A stretch of DNA of 64,000 nucleotides from an uncultured Agathobacter sp. (GTDB lineage Bacteria; Bacillota; Clostridia; Lachnospirales; Lachnospiraceae), in contig CAJUND010000001.1 of the NCBI GenBank assembly GCA_910587655.1, positions 199,708-263,707 of the forward strand, written 5' to 3'. Positions 8,033-16,927 of this stretch are shown one piece after another; position 1 is the stretch's first letter; every line of letters starts with the position of its first letter. The notes beneath the pieces were generated by a model. It did not search any database, had not been told where the DNA came from, and worked only from the letters and a program-made list of their open reading frames with translations. Both the position numbers and the translations under genes were made by a program.

Positions 8033-8911
8033 TTACCTCCCCCGAATTTCCACCATAAGCGCATTCAGCACCCTCTTCTTATCCGCACTCCACATCGGCG
8101 CAACAAGCGTCCTTTTGTCCCCGTCCCCGGTCATACGGTGGATTACCATATCATCCGGCAGCAGCTCCAGGCAGTCTGCCACAAGCTTCACATATTCATC
8201 CAGCTCCAGCGTCCTGAATTTTCCGGCAAGGTATTCTTTTTCCAAATCCGTGCCGCGGATGACATGCAGAAGCTGCAGCTTGATTCCATCCGAGCCGCCT
8301 GCGCCGACATAGGAAACGGACTGTTTCATTTCTTCCGTTGTTTCACCCGGAAGACCAAGAATGATATGCGTAATCACCGTTAGCCCGGCATCTTTCAGCC
8401 GCTTTACAGCGTCATCATATACCGCAAGCGGATAACCTCTCCGGATATATTCAGCAGTTTTTTCGTGGATGGTCTGCAGTCCGAGTTCCACCCAGACCGG
8501 TTTTATCCGGTTCAGCGTGGCAAGCAGGCATATGACGTCTTCCGGCAGACAGTCCGGACGTGTGGCTATTGACAGTGCCGCAACATCCGGCTGCGCAAGT
8601 GCTTCCTCATACAGCTTACGCAGCCTTTCCACAGGGGCATAGGTATTCGTAAATGCCTGAAAGTACGCGATGTATTTGCCGTTTTTCATTTTCTTTTCCA
8701 CACGTTTTTTGCCCCGTGCAATCTGTTCGGCGACAGAAAGGTTCCTGCATTCCGCAAAATCCCCGGAACCTGCGCCGGAGCAGAAAATACAGCCCCTGGT
8801 ATCAAGCGTACCGTCGCGGTTCGGGCATGTAAATCCTGCATTCAGTGCGAGTTTATAGACTTTTTCCCCAAAGGTATCCAGCAGATACTGGTTCAGTGAA
8901 TAGTATTTCAT
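8033..8911 (-). CDS. TIGR01212/YtqA-type radical SAM protein
   Basis: About 292 residues from the ATG at 8911, which has AGGATAGGAA upstream on the minus strand. A TTG 21 nt earlier is possible but overlaps the preceding gene. It has the radical SAM cysteine cluster in the variant form CPNRDGTLDTRGCIFC seen in the YtqA/YhcC (TIGR01212) family, and a GLQTIHEKTAEYIRRGY segment typical of Elp3-like radical SAM barrels. Members bind a 4Fe-4S cluster and cleave SAM. The physiological reaction of this family is unsettled; tRNA-related roles have been proposed. It lies directly downstream of the BlaR1-like gene on the same strand and may be co-transcribed. Confidence 0.85.
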   Translation of the reverse strand: MKYYSLNQYLLDTFGEKVYKLALNAGFTCPNRDGTLDTRGCIFCSGAGSGDFAECRNLSVAEQIARGKKRVEKKMKNGKYIAYFQAFTNTYAPVERLRKLYEEALAQPDVAALSIATRPDCLPEDVICLLATLNRIKPVWVELGLQTIHEKTAEYIRRGYPLAVYDDAVKRLKDAGLTVITHIILGLPGETTEEMKQSVSYVGAGGSDGIKLQLLHVIRGTDLEKEYLAGKFRTLELDEYVKLVADCLELLPDDMVIHRMTGDGDKRTLVAPMWSADKKRVLNALMVEIRGR

Positions 8912-8921
8912 GTTCTGGTTC

Positions 8922-10868
8922 CTATCCTGCAAAACTCAGACCTTCAAACAGTTCCAGGGAAGTGGTTTCCGTCAATTCCCAGCCGCCTTCCGTACCCTGC
9001 GATACCGGCAGAAGTACCTTGTAAGGGTCGCCTTCTTCCATATCAAAGCAGGCATGCTGTTTCTCTCCGTTTTCATCCTCGTAATAAAAACGGATGGTAA
9101 CGGTATTACTGTCTTTTGCCTTCATAAAGCCCTGTATGGCAACTTCCGTACCTTTTTTAACGGTTGCAATGGAGGATTTCAGCGGATCAGCAAAAAATGC
9201 ATGGAAATCCTGCTTTGCCGTCACCGGATAATCACTGCCGTAACGCTCATGGTATGCAAGAAATTCCCCTTCTTCGAGTTCCGGTTCCTGCAGTGTGTCC
9301 CCGGCAAGCGTCCATGTCCCCATGGTCCAGTCGGTCTGGATGATATCGCACCGTGTGCGTGCGTTTACGGTTCCGTCTCCTGCAATTGTGGTGGAAGAAT
9401 CCTCCGGGGAGGCGGTGAAACCGCCAAGTAACAGCAGGTTATCCCCAGTATAACGGAGTACATAGGTATATGGGTCATCGCTTGGACCATATTCAAAAAA
9501 GGCAATTTCCACATAGGAATCCGAGGTGTCCAGATCCAGAAAGTAATAGTGGCTGGTTTCCGGTTCGGTGGTAAAAAAGGAAAGCTGATCGCGCATATAT
9601 GCGCTGTCAAAAGTCTTTCCGGAAACCGTCAGCTCCGGCATGGGATCATACCCATTTTCTTTTTTCAGTTCTGCCGATACGGTTTCCGCCACGCCGTCCC
9701 CGTTTAAATCAATTTTGTTTTCCGCGCCGAAGGATACCTTTGTGATTATGTCCACAGGGCTTTCTTTTGCAGAAGTGGAATCCTTCGATGCCTGCGTGTC
9801 ATTTTTTCCCTGTACGGCAGATGCTGCCTGCGTGTCATTTTTTTCCTGCAAGTCAGTCGCAGTCTGTGTTTCTGCGGCGGAGGAAGGGGCTGTCAGCAGT
9901 CCGAAAGCCAGGACGGCTCCGGCAATGATGCACAGCGGGATAAGATAGACCGCCGGTTTTTTGTAATTTAGTACGTGTTTAATTCTCATTTTAACACCTG
10001 CCTTTCCAAAAGCAATAGGATAAACGGACATAGTCCTGCAGTTTGTGCTTACCTGAAGCAGCGCGCCTGCATAGCGCGTTTTTTCGCGGGAATCCATTCC
10101 GCGGATGACCTGCTCGTCGCAGGACAGTTCCATGTCCCGGTCCAGAAGGATATATGCAGCCCAGACCAGCGGATGAAACCAGTACACTGCGGTTATAATA
10201 AACCACAAAAATTTTACAATATGGTCCCTGTTTTTCATATGCGTGGATTCATGTGCAAGAACATGGCGGAGTACCTCTTCATCCATATGAAAAGGAACGT
10301 AAATCCGCGGGCGAATCACGCCGAAGAGAAACGGGGAGGAAATCCAGTCGCACTGCCAGACGTTTTCCGTCAGCGGGATATTTTTAAGCCTGACAGCGTC
10401 CCGGACCTTAATCCGGAGCCTGATATAACCGGCAGCGCCCCACGCAAGCATCAGAATCATTCCGCACAGCCAGATCCGGCCTGCTGTCTGCAGTCCCCGT
10501 GCCGGATGGTCTGCCGGGAAAATGGTTTCTTCTGTGCTGCCTGCAGGAATGCGGTCGAAAACAGGGACACTGCCTTTTTGGGGACTGGCTGTATTGTCTG
10601 TCAAAATCCTGACAGACAAACCTGCCGGGAGTTTTCCTGATACAGACACCGCCTGCTTTTCGGCTGTCTGGTATCTTTCCGCAAAGCCGTAAAAACTGAA
10701 CGGACTCTCCAGATTTACCGGAACCAGCAGGCGCAGTCCCAGAACCAGCCACAGAATAACAAAAATGCGGTGCCAAACTTTCAGTTTATGCAGCAGCATG
10801 ACTGCCAGAATAAAGACTCCCGCAGGAATGCTCATGTCAAGCAGTGCAGAAAATACAGTTTCTGTCAT
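8922..10868 (-). CDS. BlaR1/MecR1-like M56 zinc metallopeptidase sensor
   Basis: 648 residues. The N-terminal half has several membrane segments (around residues 5-25, 35-53, 130-150, 220-245) and the gluzincin motif HESTH with downstream DMELSCDEQ supplying the third zinc ligand, as in M56 peptidases. A fifth membrane segment (around residue 310-330) leads to an extracellular C-terminal region with a calcium-loop-like DLNGDGVAE motif and no penicillin-binding transpeptidase domain. BlaR1 peptidases cleave the BlaI repressor after sensing a signal. Here the missing beta-lactam sensor domain means the signal is probably not a beta-lactam. The start overlaps the BlaI-like stop by 4 nt. Confidence 0.9.
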   Translation of the reverse strand: MTETVFSALLDMSIPAGVFILAVMLLHKLKVWHRIFVILWLVLGLRLLVPVNLESPFSFYGFAERYQTAEKQAVSVSGKLPAGLSVRILTDNTASPQKGSVPVFDRIPAGSTEETIFPADHPARGLQTAGRIWLCGMILMLAWGAAGYIRLRIKVRDAVRLKNIPLTENVWQCDWISSPFLFGVIRPRIYVPFHMDEEVLRHVLAHESTHMKNRDHIVKFLWFIITAVYWFHPLVWAAYILLDRDMELSCDEQVIRGMDSREKTRYAGALLQVSTNCRTMSVYPIAFGKAGVKMRIKHVLNYKKPAVYLIPLCIIAGAVLAFGLLTAPSSAAETQTATDLQEKNDTQAASAVQGKNDTQASKDSTSAKESPVDIITKVSFGAENKIDLNGDGVAETVSAELKKENGYDPMPELTVSGKTFDSAYMRDQLSFFTTEPETSHYYFLDLDTSDSYVEIAFFEYGPSDDPYTYVLRYTGDNLLLLGGFTASPEDSSTTIAGDGTVNARTRCDIIQTDWTMGTWTLAGDTLQEPELEEGEFLAYHERYGSDYPVTAKQDFHAFFADPLKSSIATVKKGTEVAIQGFMKAKDSNTVTIRFYYEDENGEKQHACFDMEEGDPYKVLLPVSQGTEGGWELTETTSLELFEGLSFAG

Positions 10869-11242
10869 GGTTTTTCACCTCCCTTGTCATATGCGTCCAG
10901 CATCCGGCGGATTTGCGCAATATCCTCCGTGCTTAAATTTTCCTTTCTGGTAAAGGCGGCGACAAACTGTGGGATGGAGCCGCCAAAGGTACGTTCCACC
11001 AGTTCGTCAATTTCCGCTTCCTGCACCTCGTCTTTTGATACCAGCGAGGTTACCGTGGCGTTTTCATTTTTGACCACCCCGCGTTCGGACAGCCGCCGGA
11101 TGACGGTATAGGTAGTCGCCTTGCTCCATTCCAGGGTTTCGCGGCAGAGCTTTACCAGCTGTGTGCTGCCTACGGGCTCATGCTCCCATAAAACCTGCAG
11201 AAAGCGGTATTCACTTTCAAAAATTTTTGGTGTATTTCCCAT
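10865..11242 (-). CDS. BlaI/MecI-type winged-helix repressor
   Basis: 125 residues, the usual BlaI length. The N-terminal winged helix reads ESEYRFLQVLWEHEPVGST..TLEWSKATTYTVIRRLSERGVV, matching the Penicillinase_R family. The C-terminal part (DELVERTFGGSIPQFVAAF) is the dimerisation helix. In the family this linker region is cut by the cognate BlaR1 peptidase, which is encoded next in a 4-nt overlapping arrangement. Two related palindromes sit over its own promoter just upstream (11280-11335), so it is probably autorepressed. Other targets were not recognised in the window. Confidence 0.92.
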   Translation of the reverse strand: MGNTPKIFESEYRFLQVLWEHEPVGSTQLVKLCRETLEWSKATTYTVIRRLSERGVVKNENATVTSLVSKDEVQEAEIDELVERTFGGSIPQFVAAFTRKENLSTEDIAQIRRMLDAYDKGGEKP

Positions 11243-11279
11243 ATGTTTTCTCCTCCTGAACTCCAGTCCGCACCATATG

Positions 11280-11335
11280 AGGTTTAATGCATTAGACCTT
11301 ACTTGAAGTTTAACACGTTAAACCTATTTTGTCAA
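11280..11335 (-). promoter_or_regulatory. blaI-like promoter with two operator palindromes
   Basis: Reading the minus strand, TTGACA (11330-11335), 17 bp and TAAACT (11307-11312) form a strong promoter. A palindrome GTTTAAC-AC-GTTAAAC (11308-11323) covers the spacer and -10, and a second, GTTTAATGCATTAGAC (11282-11297), lies 26 bp downstream of it. The two share GTTTAAnnCnTTAnAC. The layout fits repression by the adjacent BlaI-like protein. Confidence 0.75.
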
Positions 11336-11457
11336 CAGACAATAATTTTACAAATAGAAGATTGTCCCTTTGTCTAAATTGTGGTAAAATAATAATGTAT
11401 GTATGATAATTTTGTGTGAATTGTACGGAACAAGGCTCTGGGAATGGAGGAAACCGG

Positions 11458-12690
11458 ATGAAAACGAACAAAAAATCAAGAATTGCCATCCTGCTCCTTG
11501 TGGTAATGACAGTATCCGTTTTTGATACGGGATGCGGGAAAAAAGAACACATACAGCTGACGCTCTGGGCATCGACGGATGACCGCGAGATTGTGCAGCA
11601 GGCAGTGGATGAATTTACGGAGCAGCACAAAAAAGAAGCGGATCTGGATATCACAGTTCATGAGGAAAATCTGGAAAATCTGAAGCAGACTGTACTGGCA
11701 GACCTGGATTCGGCAGCGGATATTTACAACTTTGCCAGTGACCAGTTTACGGATTTGTATGCGGCAGGGGCATTGCAGGAAATTACACTTAACAAAGAGG
11801 AAGTGATGAATAACTGCGGCGGCGAAGATGCGCCGGTGGTCAGTGCAGTGATGGAGGACGGAAAGCTTTTTGCGTATCCGTCGTCTTCCAGTAACGGATA
11901 TTTCATGTATTATAACAGCGCATATTTTTCGGATGAGGATGTAAAGACACTGGACGGGATGCTGTCTGCTGCAGCTGCAAATGGGAAATATGTCAGCATG
12001 GACTGGTCCAGCGGATGGTATCTGTATTCATTTTTTTCCGGTGCCGGCATGGATGTGAAGATTTCGGAGGACGGGACACATAATGAATGCAATTTTAACT
12101 CTGTGGATGGTAAATACACGGGTAAGCAGGTGGTGGATGCAATGCTTGACATTGCTGCAAATCCTGCATTCAAAAATGTTGTTGCCGACAATATCAAGGA
12201 GGAAATCCAGCAGGGTGAAATCATTGCTGCAGTAAACGGCACATGGAACGCCGCCATGTTTGCAGAAGTCTGGGGAGACGACTGTGCAGCGGTAAAGCTT
12301 CCGACCTATACGATTGCCGGTGACCAGGTCCAGATGGGCAGCTTTGCCGGTTATAAATATTTCGGGGTCAACTCCCACAGCAAACATCCGGAATGGGCAA
12401 TGAAGCTGACAGAATACCTGACAGATTATGACAACCAGCTGATCCGTTATGAAAAAGTCGGGGATGCGCCTGCAAACGTGGAGGCGGCAGCATCCGCTGA
12501 GGTTAAGAAATCGGCTGCAATTGTGGCGCTTGGGGAACAGAATAAGTATGCAAAGGTCCAGAATGTGCTGGATACATACTGGGAGCCGATGTCTGTTTTT
12601 GGAACATATGTGGCGTCCGGAAACCAGGATAACAGGGATCTCCAGGAACTTCTGGATGAAACAGTTGAAAAGATAGAAAAAGTTCAGTAA
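11458..12690 (+). CDS. Extracellular solute-binding lipoprotein (sugar ABC type), orphan
   Basis: 410 residues. A lipoprotein signal peptide with basic start, hydrophobic core and DTGC lipobox is followed by LTLWASTDDREIV, typical of SBP_bac_1/family 1 sugar-binding proteins. The ATG at 11458 has GGAGG 7 nt upstream. TTGTCC-17-TAAAAT at 11362-11390 is a plausible promoter. No permease or ATPase lies beside it; the next gene is an HD-GYP membrane protein on the same strand, only 44 nt away. It may therefore feed a ligand signal to that protein rather than take part in transport. This is inference from spacing only. Confidence 0.85.
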   Translation: MKTNKKSRIAILLLVVMTVSVFDTGCGKKEHIQLTLWASTDDREIVQQAVDEFTEQHKKEADLDITVHEENLENLKQTVLADLDSAADIYNFASDQFTDLYAAGALQEITLNKEEVMNNCGGEDAPVVSAVMEDGKLFAYPSSSSNGYFMYYNSAYFSDEDVKTLDGMLSAAAANGKYVSMDWSSGWYLYSFFSGAGMDVKISEDGTHNECNFNSVDGKYTGKQVVDAMLDIAANPAFKNVVADNIKEEIQQGEIIAAVNGTWNAAMFAEVWGDDCAAVKLPTYTIAGDQVQMGSFAGYKYFGVNSHSKHPEWAMKLTEYLTDYDNQLIRYEKVGDAPANVEAAASAEVKKSAAIVALGEQNKYAKVQNVLDTYWEPMSVFGTYVASGNQDNRDLQELLDETVEKIEKVQ

Positions 12691-12734
12691 AATATAATCC
12701 CGGCATATTTTGGGAAGGGAGGTGGAGTATATTT

Positions 12735-14051
12735 ATGAAGGGAAAAATTAAAAGGCTGCTGAAGGTAATGCTGGTTGTCTGCGTAATAAATATTTTACTT
12801 GTTTCATGTTTTTTATGGAATCTGTACCAGACGCGCAGGAATTATGAAAAAATACTGAACCAGTATATTGTTAGTGAAGAGGATGTACTTCGCCTGAGTG
12901 AATCCATTTACAGAATCCAGGCGCTGTCGCTGTCGCAGCTGTTTTCAACGGATGATGAAATTATAGCGTCCATGGCGGAGGATATTAAGGAACTGGACCG
13001 TGACATACGTGAAACATTTTCCTATCATTCGGAAAATCTTATTGATGATGATGAAAAGGATCTTTTTCATGAGGTATACTCGGATTATATCAGATATATA
13101 TCGCAGCAGGGCATGCTGTCAGAAATTAACCTGAAGTCGTCGCGTGAAACCGCAAATTATTATATTAACACCGTAATGAAACGGCAGCTGTCAGATATTA
13201 ATGAAGATTTAAAAGATATCAGCAGTTACGCGCAGGAAAAAATAGAAGTAATACGGAACAACCTGAACCGGTCGAACCATATAACAAATGTGGCGGTTGT
13301 ATTTGCCGCGATATTCTCAGTTTCAACGATTGCCGGACTTCTCGTACTGTTTACGAAATTTTCAGATAACATCATTATCAGTTACAATGAGGAACAGAAA
13401 CAGCATGAGGATGATATTATCCGGATGCAGCATAAAACAATTGAAGGCATGGCTGAGCTGGTTGAGAGCCGTGACGGGGAGACGGGAGAACATGTTAAAC
13501 GTACCGCGTATTACGTGGAACTTATCGCGGAACAGCTTGTCAGGATGGGAATTTACACGGATATTCTTACACCGGAATACATTGAATACCTCAAGCGTTA
13601 TGCCCCGCTTCATGACGTGGGTAAAATAGTCGTATCAGATACCATACTGTTAAAACCTGCCAGACTTACAAAGGACGAATTTGAGCGCATGAAAGTGCAT
13701 ACCGTGGAGGGCGGAAGGATTGTCGGTCAGATTCTGTCGGATATAGAAACGCCTGAGCGCGTAAAAATTGCATCGGATATTGCAACATACCATCATGAAA
13801 AATGGGATGGAAGCGGCTATCCGTACGGTCTGTCCGGTAGAGACATTCCGTTGTGCGCCCGGATTATGAGTGTGGCGGATGTATTTGACGCTCTCACTTC
13901 TGTACGCTGTTACAAGGAGGCTTATTCCCTGCAGAGTGCATATGATATTATAGAGTCGGAGTCCGGAAAACAGTTTGACCCTCAAATTGTAAATGCTTTT
14001 TTTGAGCTGAAACCGAGCATAAATGAATATCTGGCGCAAAGAAGTGCATAG
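12735..14051 (+). CDS. Membrane HD-GYP domain protein (predicted c-di-GMP phosphodiesterase)
   Basis: 438 residues: TM1 near 8-28, an extracytoplasmic helical sensor of about 150 residues, TM2 near 182-205, a short linker and a C-terminal HD-GYP domain. Catalytic features include GEHVKRTAYYVELIAEQL, HDVGK near residue 292, YHHEKWDGSGYP near 352-363 and ADVFDALTS. HD-GYP enzymes hydrolyse cyclic di-GMP. The sensor looks like a four-helix-bundle periplasmic domain as in chemoreceptors. GGGAAGGGAGG precedes the ATG. The upstream solute-binding lipoprotein is a candidate partner for ligand sensing. Confidence 0.9.
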   Translation: MKGKIKRLLKVMLVVCVINILLVSCFLWNLYQTRRNYEKILNQYIVSEEDVLRLSESIYRIQALSLSQLFSTDDEIIASMAEDIKELDRDIRETFSYHSENLIDDDEKDLFHEVYSDYIRYISQQGMLSEINLKSSRETANYYINTVMKRQLSDINEDLKDISSYAQEKIEVIRNNLNRSNHITNVAVVFAAIFSVSTIAGLLVLFTKFSDNIIISYNEEQKQHEDDIIRMQHKTIEGMAELVESRDGETGEHVKRTAYYVELIAEQLVRMGIYTDILTPEYIEYLKRYAPLHDVGKIVVSDTILLKPARLTKDEFERMKVHTVEGGRIVGQILSDIETPERVKIASDIATYHHEKWDGSGYPYGLSGRDIPLCARIMSVADVFDALTSVRCYKEAYSLQSAYDIIESESGKQFDPQIVNAFFELKPSINEYLAQRSA

Positions 14052-14086
14052 TACAGGAAATTACAGGTCTGGGAGGAAATTATGAA

Positions 14087-14671
14087 ATGAAATTATATCT
14101 GATTCGCCATGGGGAAACGGACTGGAACCAGGTACACCGTTTTCAGGGAAGGGAAGATATTCCGCTGAATGCCGATGGAATAAACCAGGCGAAGCTGACT
14201 GGGAACGTGCTCCGGCATACGGGGATAGAAGCGGTTTATACGAGCCCTCTCCAGCGTGCATTGCGGACAGCGCAGGAGATTGCAGTGCAGGCAGGACTGC
14301 GGGCGGAAGACGTTTATCCCATGAAGGAGCTGATTGAAAGGGATCTGGGTCCATATTCCGGACAGATGGTAAAAGATAAACAGGAATACTTTACAGTGGC
14401 TGCTGGTGCAGGCGTATCAGGAATGGAGCCGTTTGACAATGTACTTGTGCGGATGCAGCAGGCGCTTGTGCTGATGGAACGTGCCGGATTTGCGGCAGTT
14501 GCGGCAGTCTCCCACGGGGCGGCAATTAACGTCCTTCTGGCAGGACTGTCCGGTCATGAGGTGGGTACCGGAAAAACAAAGCTGCATAACGGCGGAATCA
14601 GCGTGATTAAAGGAACAGCGGCGGAAGGTTTCAGGCTTGTACGTACAAATGTCAGACCGGAGGAATTCTGA
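14087..14671 (+). CDS. Histidine phosphatase superfamily protein (phosphoglycerate mutase-like)
   Basis: 194 residues. The start LYLIRHGETDWN carries the RHG catalytic motif with the phospho-accepting His. VYTSPLQRALRTAQEIA and the C-terminal VSHGAAINVLL complete the branch 1 pattern (second catalytic His in SHG). The Glu in ELIERDLGPYSG is the usual acid. Such proteins are broad phosphatases or CobC/GpmB-type enzymes. No cobalamin gene lies near, so CobC is unlikely. GGGAGG precedes the start. Confidence 0.88.
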   Translation: MKLYLIRHGETDWNQVHRFQGREDIPLNADGINQAKLTGNVLRHTGIEAVYTSPLQRALRTAQEIAVQAGLRAEDVYPMKELIERDLGPYSGQMVKDKQEYFTVAAGAGVSGMEPFDNVLVRMQQALVLMERAGFAAVAAVSHGAAINVLLAGLSGHEVGTGKTKLHNGGISVIKGTAAEGFRLVRTNVRPEEF

Positions 14672-14723
14672 CTGCGGAATTCATACCGACCAGTACATAT
14701 TCCGGAAGGGAAAGGCCGAAAGA

Positions 14724-15473
14724 ATGAAAATTGTGGTCTGTGACGACAGCAAGGAAGATCTGAAAAAGATAGACGGACTGCTGAATAAATACAAAACAGA
14801 ACATGCAGGTGCAGAGTTTGAAGTGGAATGCTTTACAGATTCAGACATGCTTTACCGCAGGATTCTGGATGGAAATCCGGGAGACATATATATACTGGAT
14901 ATGATTATGTCTGAAAAAACCGGAATAGATCTTGGAAACCTGATACGGAGTACAGATGGTAAAAGCGTAATCATTTACATTACAGCCTCTGATGATTTTG
15001 CACTGGAGGCGTATGGTGTTCATGCGGTGCGGTATCTGTTAAAGCCGGTCGGAAAGGAGCAGTTTTATGAGGCGGTTGACTATGCATTTGACAGCGTTCC
15101 AGAGAAAAATCCGGAAAATTCATATCAGGTAAAAACAAAGGAGGGACAGGTTGCTGTCCCGTTTTCGCGGATTGAATATATCGAAAATTATTCCAGGGTA
15201 ATAAATGTCTGTATGACAGACGGAAAAAAGATAAAGAGTATTTATATAAGAAAATCATTTAATGAAGAAACAAAACCTGTTCTGGAAGATAACAGGTTTA
15301 TTCAGGTACACAAATCGTTTATTATTAATATGAATCATGTGAACAGACTGGTGCAGGGCGGCATCATCATGGAAAGCGGGAAGAATATTCCGGTCAGCAG
15401 GGCAAGAACAGCGGAGGTCAAAAAAGAGTACCTTATGTTTGTCTCTGGACAGTACAGTCAGGGAGGCAGGTGA
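14724..15473 (+). CDS. LytTR-family response regulator (AgrA-like)
   Basis: 249 residues from the ATG at 14724 (GGAAGGGAAAGG upstream); upstream in-frame codons would overlap the phosphatase gene. The receiver begins KIVVCDDSKED and has the phospho-accepting Asp in ILDMIMS near residue 60 and the conserved Lys in YLLKPVG. The C-terminal LytTR DNA-binding domain runs from about residue 140 (SRIEYIENYSRVINVC ... FIQVHKSFIINMNHV). The histidine kinase follows after one base. No AgrB/D-type peptide system is seen next to it. Confidence 0.93.
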   Translation: MKIVVCDDSKEDLKKIDGLLNKYKTEHAGAEFEVECFTDSDMLYRRILDGNPGDIYILDMIMSEKTGIDLGNLIRSTDGKSVIIYITASDDFALEAYGVHAVRYLLKPVGKEQFYEAVDYAFDSVPEKNPENSYQVKTKEGQVAVPFSRIEYIENYSRVINVCMTDGKKIKSIYIRKSFNEETKPVLEDNRFIQVHKSFIINMNHVNRLVQGGIIMESGKNIPVSRARTAEVKKEYLMFVSGQYSQGGR

Positions 15474-15474
15474 A

Positions 15475-16761
15475 ATGGATTATAGAAGTATTGCATATAT
15501 GATAAGTCATGTCTTTCTTATGATATTTATGTATCTTTTCATTGTCCAACGCTTTTCAAAGGTGAAAACAGCGGGAATCTGTGCCGCTGCTTTTTTTGCC
15601 CTGTGCATTCTGGATTCCCTGAAACTGGTCGTTTTTCCGCAAAGCAGTCCGGCATATTTTGCAGTAACGGTTTTTCAGATTATCATTACGCAGTTTACCG
15701 GATTGTTTATTGCAGAACACAGGGACAGCAAAGCGCTGTTTGTGGGATTAAGCGCTTCCAATTATGTGATAGCCGGAAGCGTTGCGGCAGTCAGCCTGTA
15801 TATCCAGACAAAAAACCTTCTGGTTTCCATGCTGGGAAGCATTGCCGTACATACAGTAATTCTGGTGGTTCTGTACAGCAGGATGCGGAAAATCTGGCAG
15901 TCTTTCCAGAAAAGTAAATTTGCGGAAAGCTGGTGGGAGCTTTGTCTGATTCCCGTATTTTTTTACTGTGGATTTTCTTCCCTGGCATTTTTTCCGGTGT
16001 CCCTTGAGGATTATCCTGAAAATATTGTCGGGGTGTCTGTTTTTATCATTACCATGTTTATATCATATCTGGTTGTGTTCCGGTATGTGGCAAGCGAGTC
16101 GCAACGTACAAATATCTACTGGAAAAACGTACTTTTTGAATCCCATATCAGGGGGCTGGAGGACCAGTACAGTCTGGTGCAGCAGTCTGAAAGAAACCTG
16201 AAAATACTGCGGCATGATATGCGGCATTATTCAGCAGTGATAGAATCCCTGCTCGACCAGGGGGAATATGACGAGATTAAAAAGGTGGCTGCGCACATTA
16301 ATACGGTAACAGACGGGAATACGGTGACAAAATACTGTGAAAACCTGGTGGTGAACACAGTGCTTTCCAACATGATGGAGCGGGCGCAGGCAATGAAGGC
16401 ACAAATTCACCCGGATATTACTGTTCCGGAAAAAATTCCGTTCAACAGCTATGAGTTTGCGATGGTTATTGCAAACCTTTTTGAAAATGCACTGGACTGT
16501 ATCAGAGACCTGGACCGGAAAAAGAAATCTGTGGATGTAATTATCCGCTGTGAAGGGAACCATCTGCTGGTACACATGGCAAATGAATATGAAAAAGAGA
16601 TTATTTTCGATTCTTCCACGGGTCTGCCCAAAAGCCTGAAAGGGAGGGATCATGGACTGGGAATGCAGGGGGTACAGGCGTTTTCGGATAAAATTGGCGG
16701 AAATACAGGCTGTTACTGTGAGAACGGTATGTTTCATATTATGCTGTTTGCGAAATTTTAG
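15475..16761 (+). CDS. GHKL sensor histidine kinase (AgrC-like)
   Basis: 428 residues starting at the ATG one base after the regulator stop, with GGGAGGCAGG upstream. The N-terminal half has about six hydrophobic segments, followed by a coiled-coil dimerisation helix with the phospho-accepting His in LRHDMRHYS near residue 245. The ATPase has an N-box NLFENALDC near residue 338 and GLGMQGV as G-box. It is the GHKL (HATPase_c_5) type that pairs with LytTR regulators, sensing peptides or other surface signals. Signal unknown. Confidence 0.92.
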   Translation: MDYRSIAYMISHVFLMIFMYLFIVQRFSKVKTAGICAAAFFALCILDSLKLVVFPQSSPAYFAVTVFQIIITQFTGLFIAEHRDSKALFVGLSASNYVIAGSVAAVSLYIQTKNLLVSMLGSIAVHTVILVVLYSRMRKIWQSFQKSKFAESWWELCLIPVFFYCGFSSLAFFPVSLEDYPENIVGVSVFIITMFISYLVVFRYVASESQRTNIYWKNVLFESHIRGLEDQYSLVQQSERNLKILRHDMRHYSAVIESLLDQGEYDEIKKVAAHINTVTDGNTVTKYCENLVVNTVLSNMMERAQAMKAQIHPDITVPEKIPFNSYEFAMVIANLFENALDCIRDLDRKKKSVDVIIRCEGNHLLVHMANEYEKEIIFDSSTGLPKSLKGRDHGLGMQGVQAFSDKIGGNTGCYCENGMFHIMLFAKF

Positions 16762-16877
16762 ACTTTTTTGCGAAGAAACGGAGACGGGTACCGGGCGGAA
16801 ATCTGATATAATGAACATGGGTCCGAGTAAAGGAGACGAGAATGTTTTCTCCATACGATTGGCCTCTTCTCACCCAC

Positions 16878-16906
16878 TTCGGAAGAATGTTCTGCATTCT
16901 TCCGAA
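16878..16906. terminator. Convergent-gene hairpin between kinase and dus
   Basis: A 12-bp perfect stem, TTCGGAAGAATG (16878-16889) with CATTCTTCCGAA (16895-16906) and a 5-nt loop, lies between the kinase stop and the minus-strand dus stop. It has no long T run on either side, so termination efficiency is uncertain. Confidence 0.55.
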
Positions 16907-16927
16907 TAACCCGAAATTCCCATTTAT

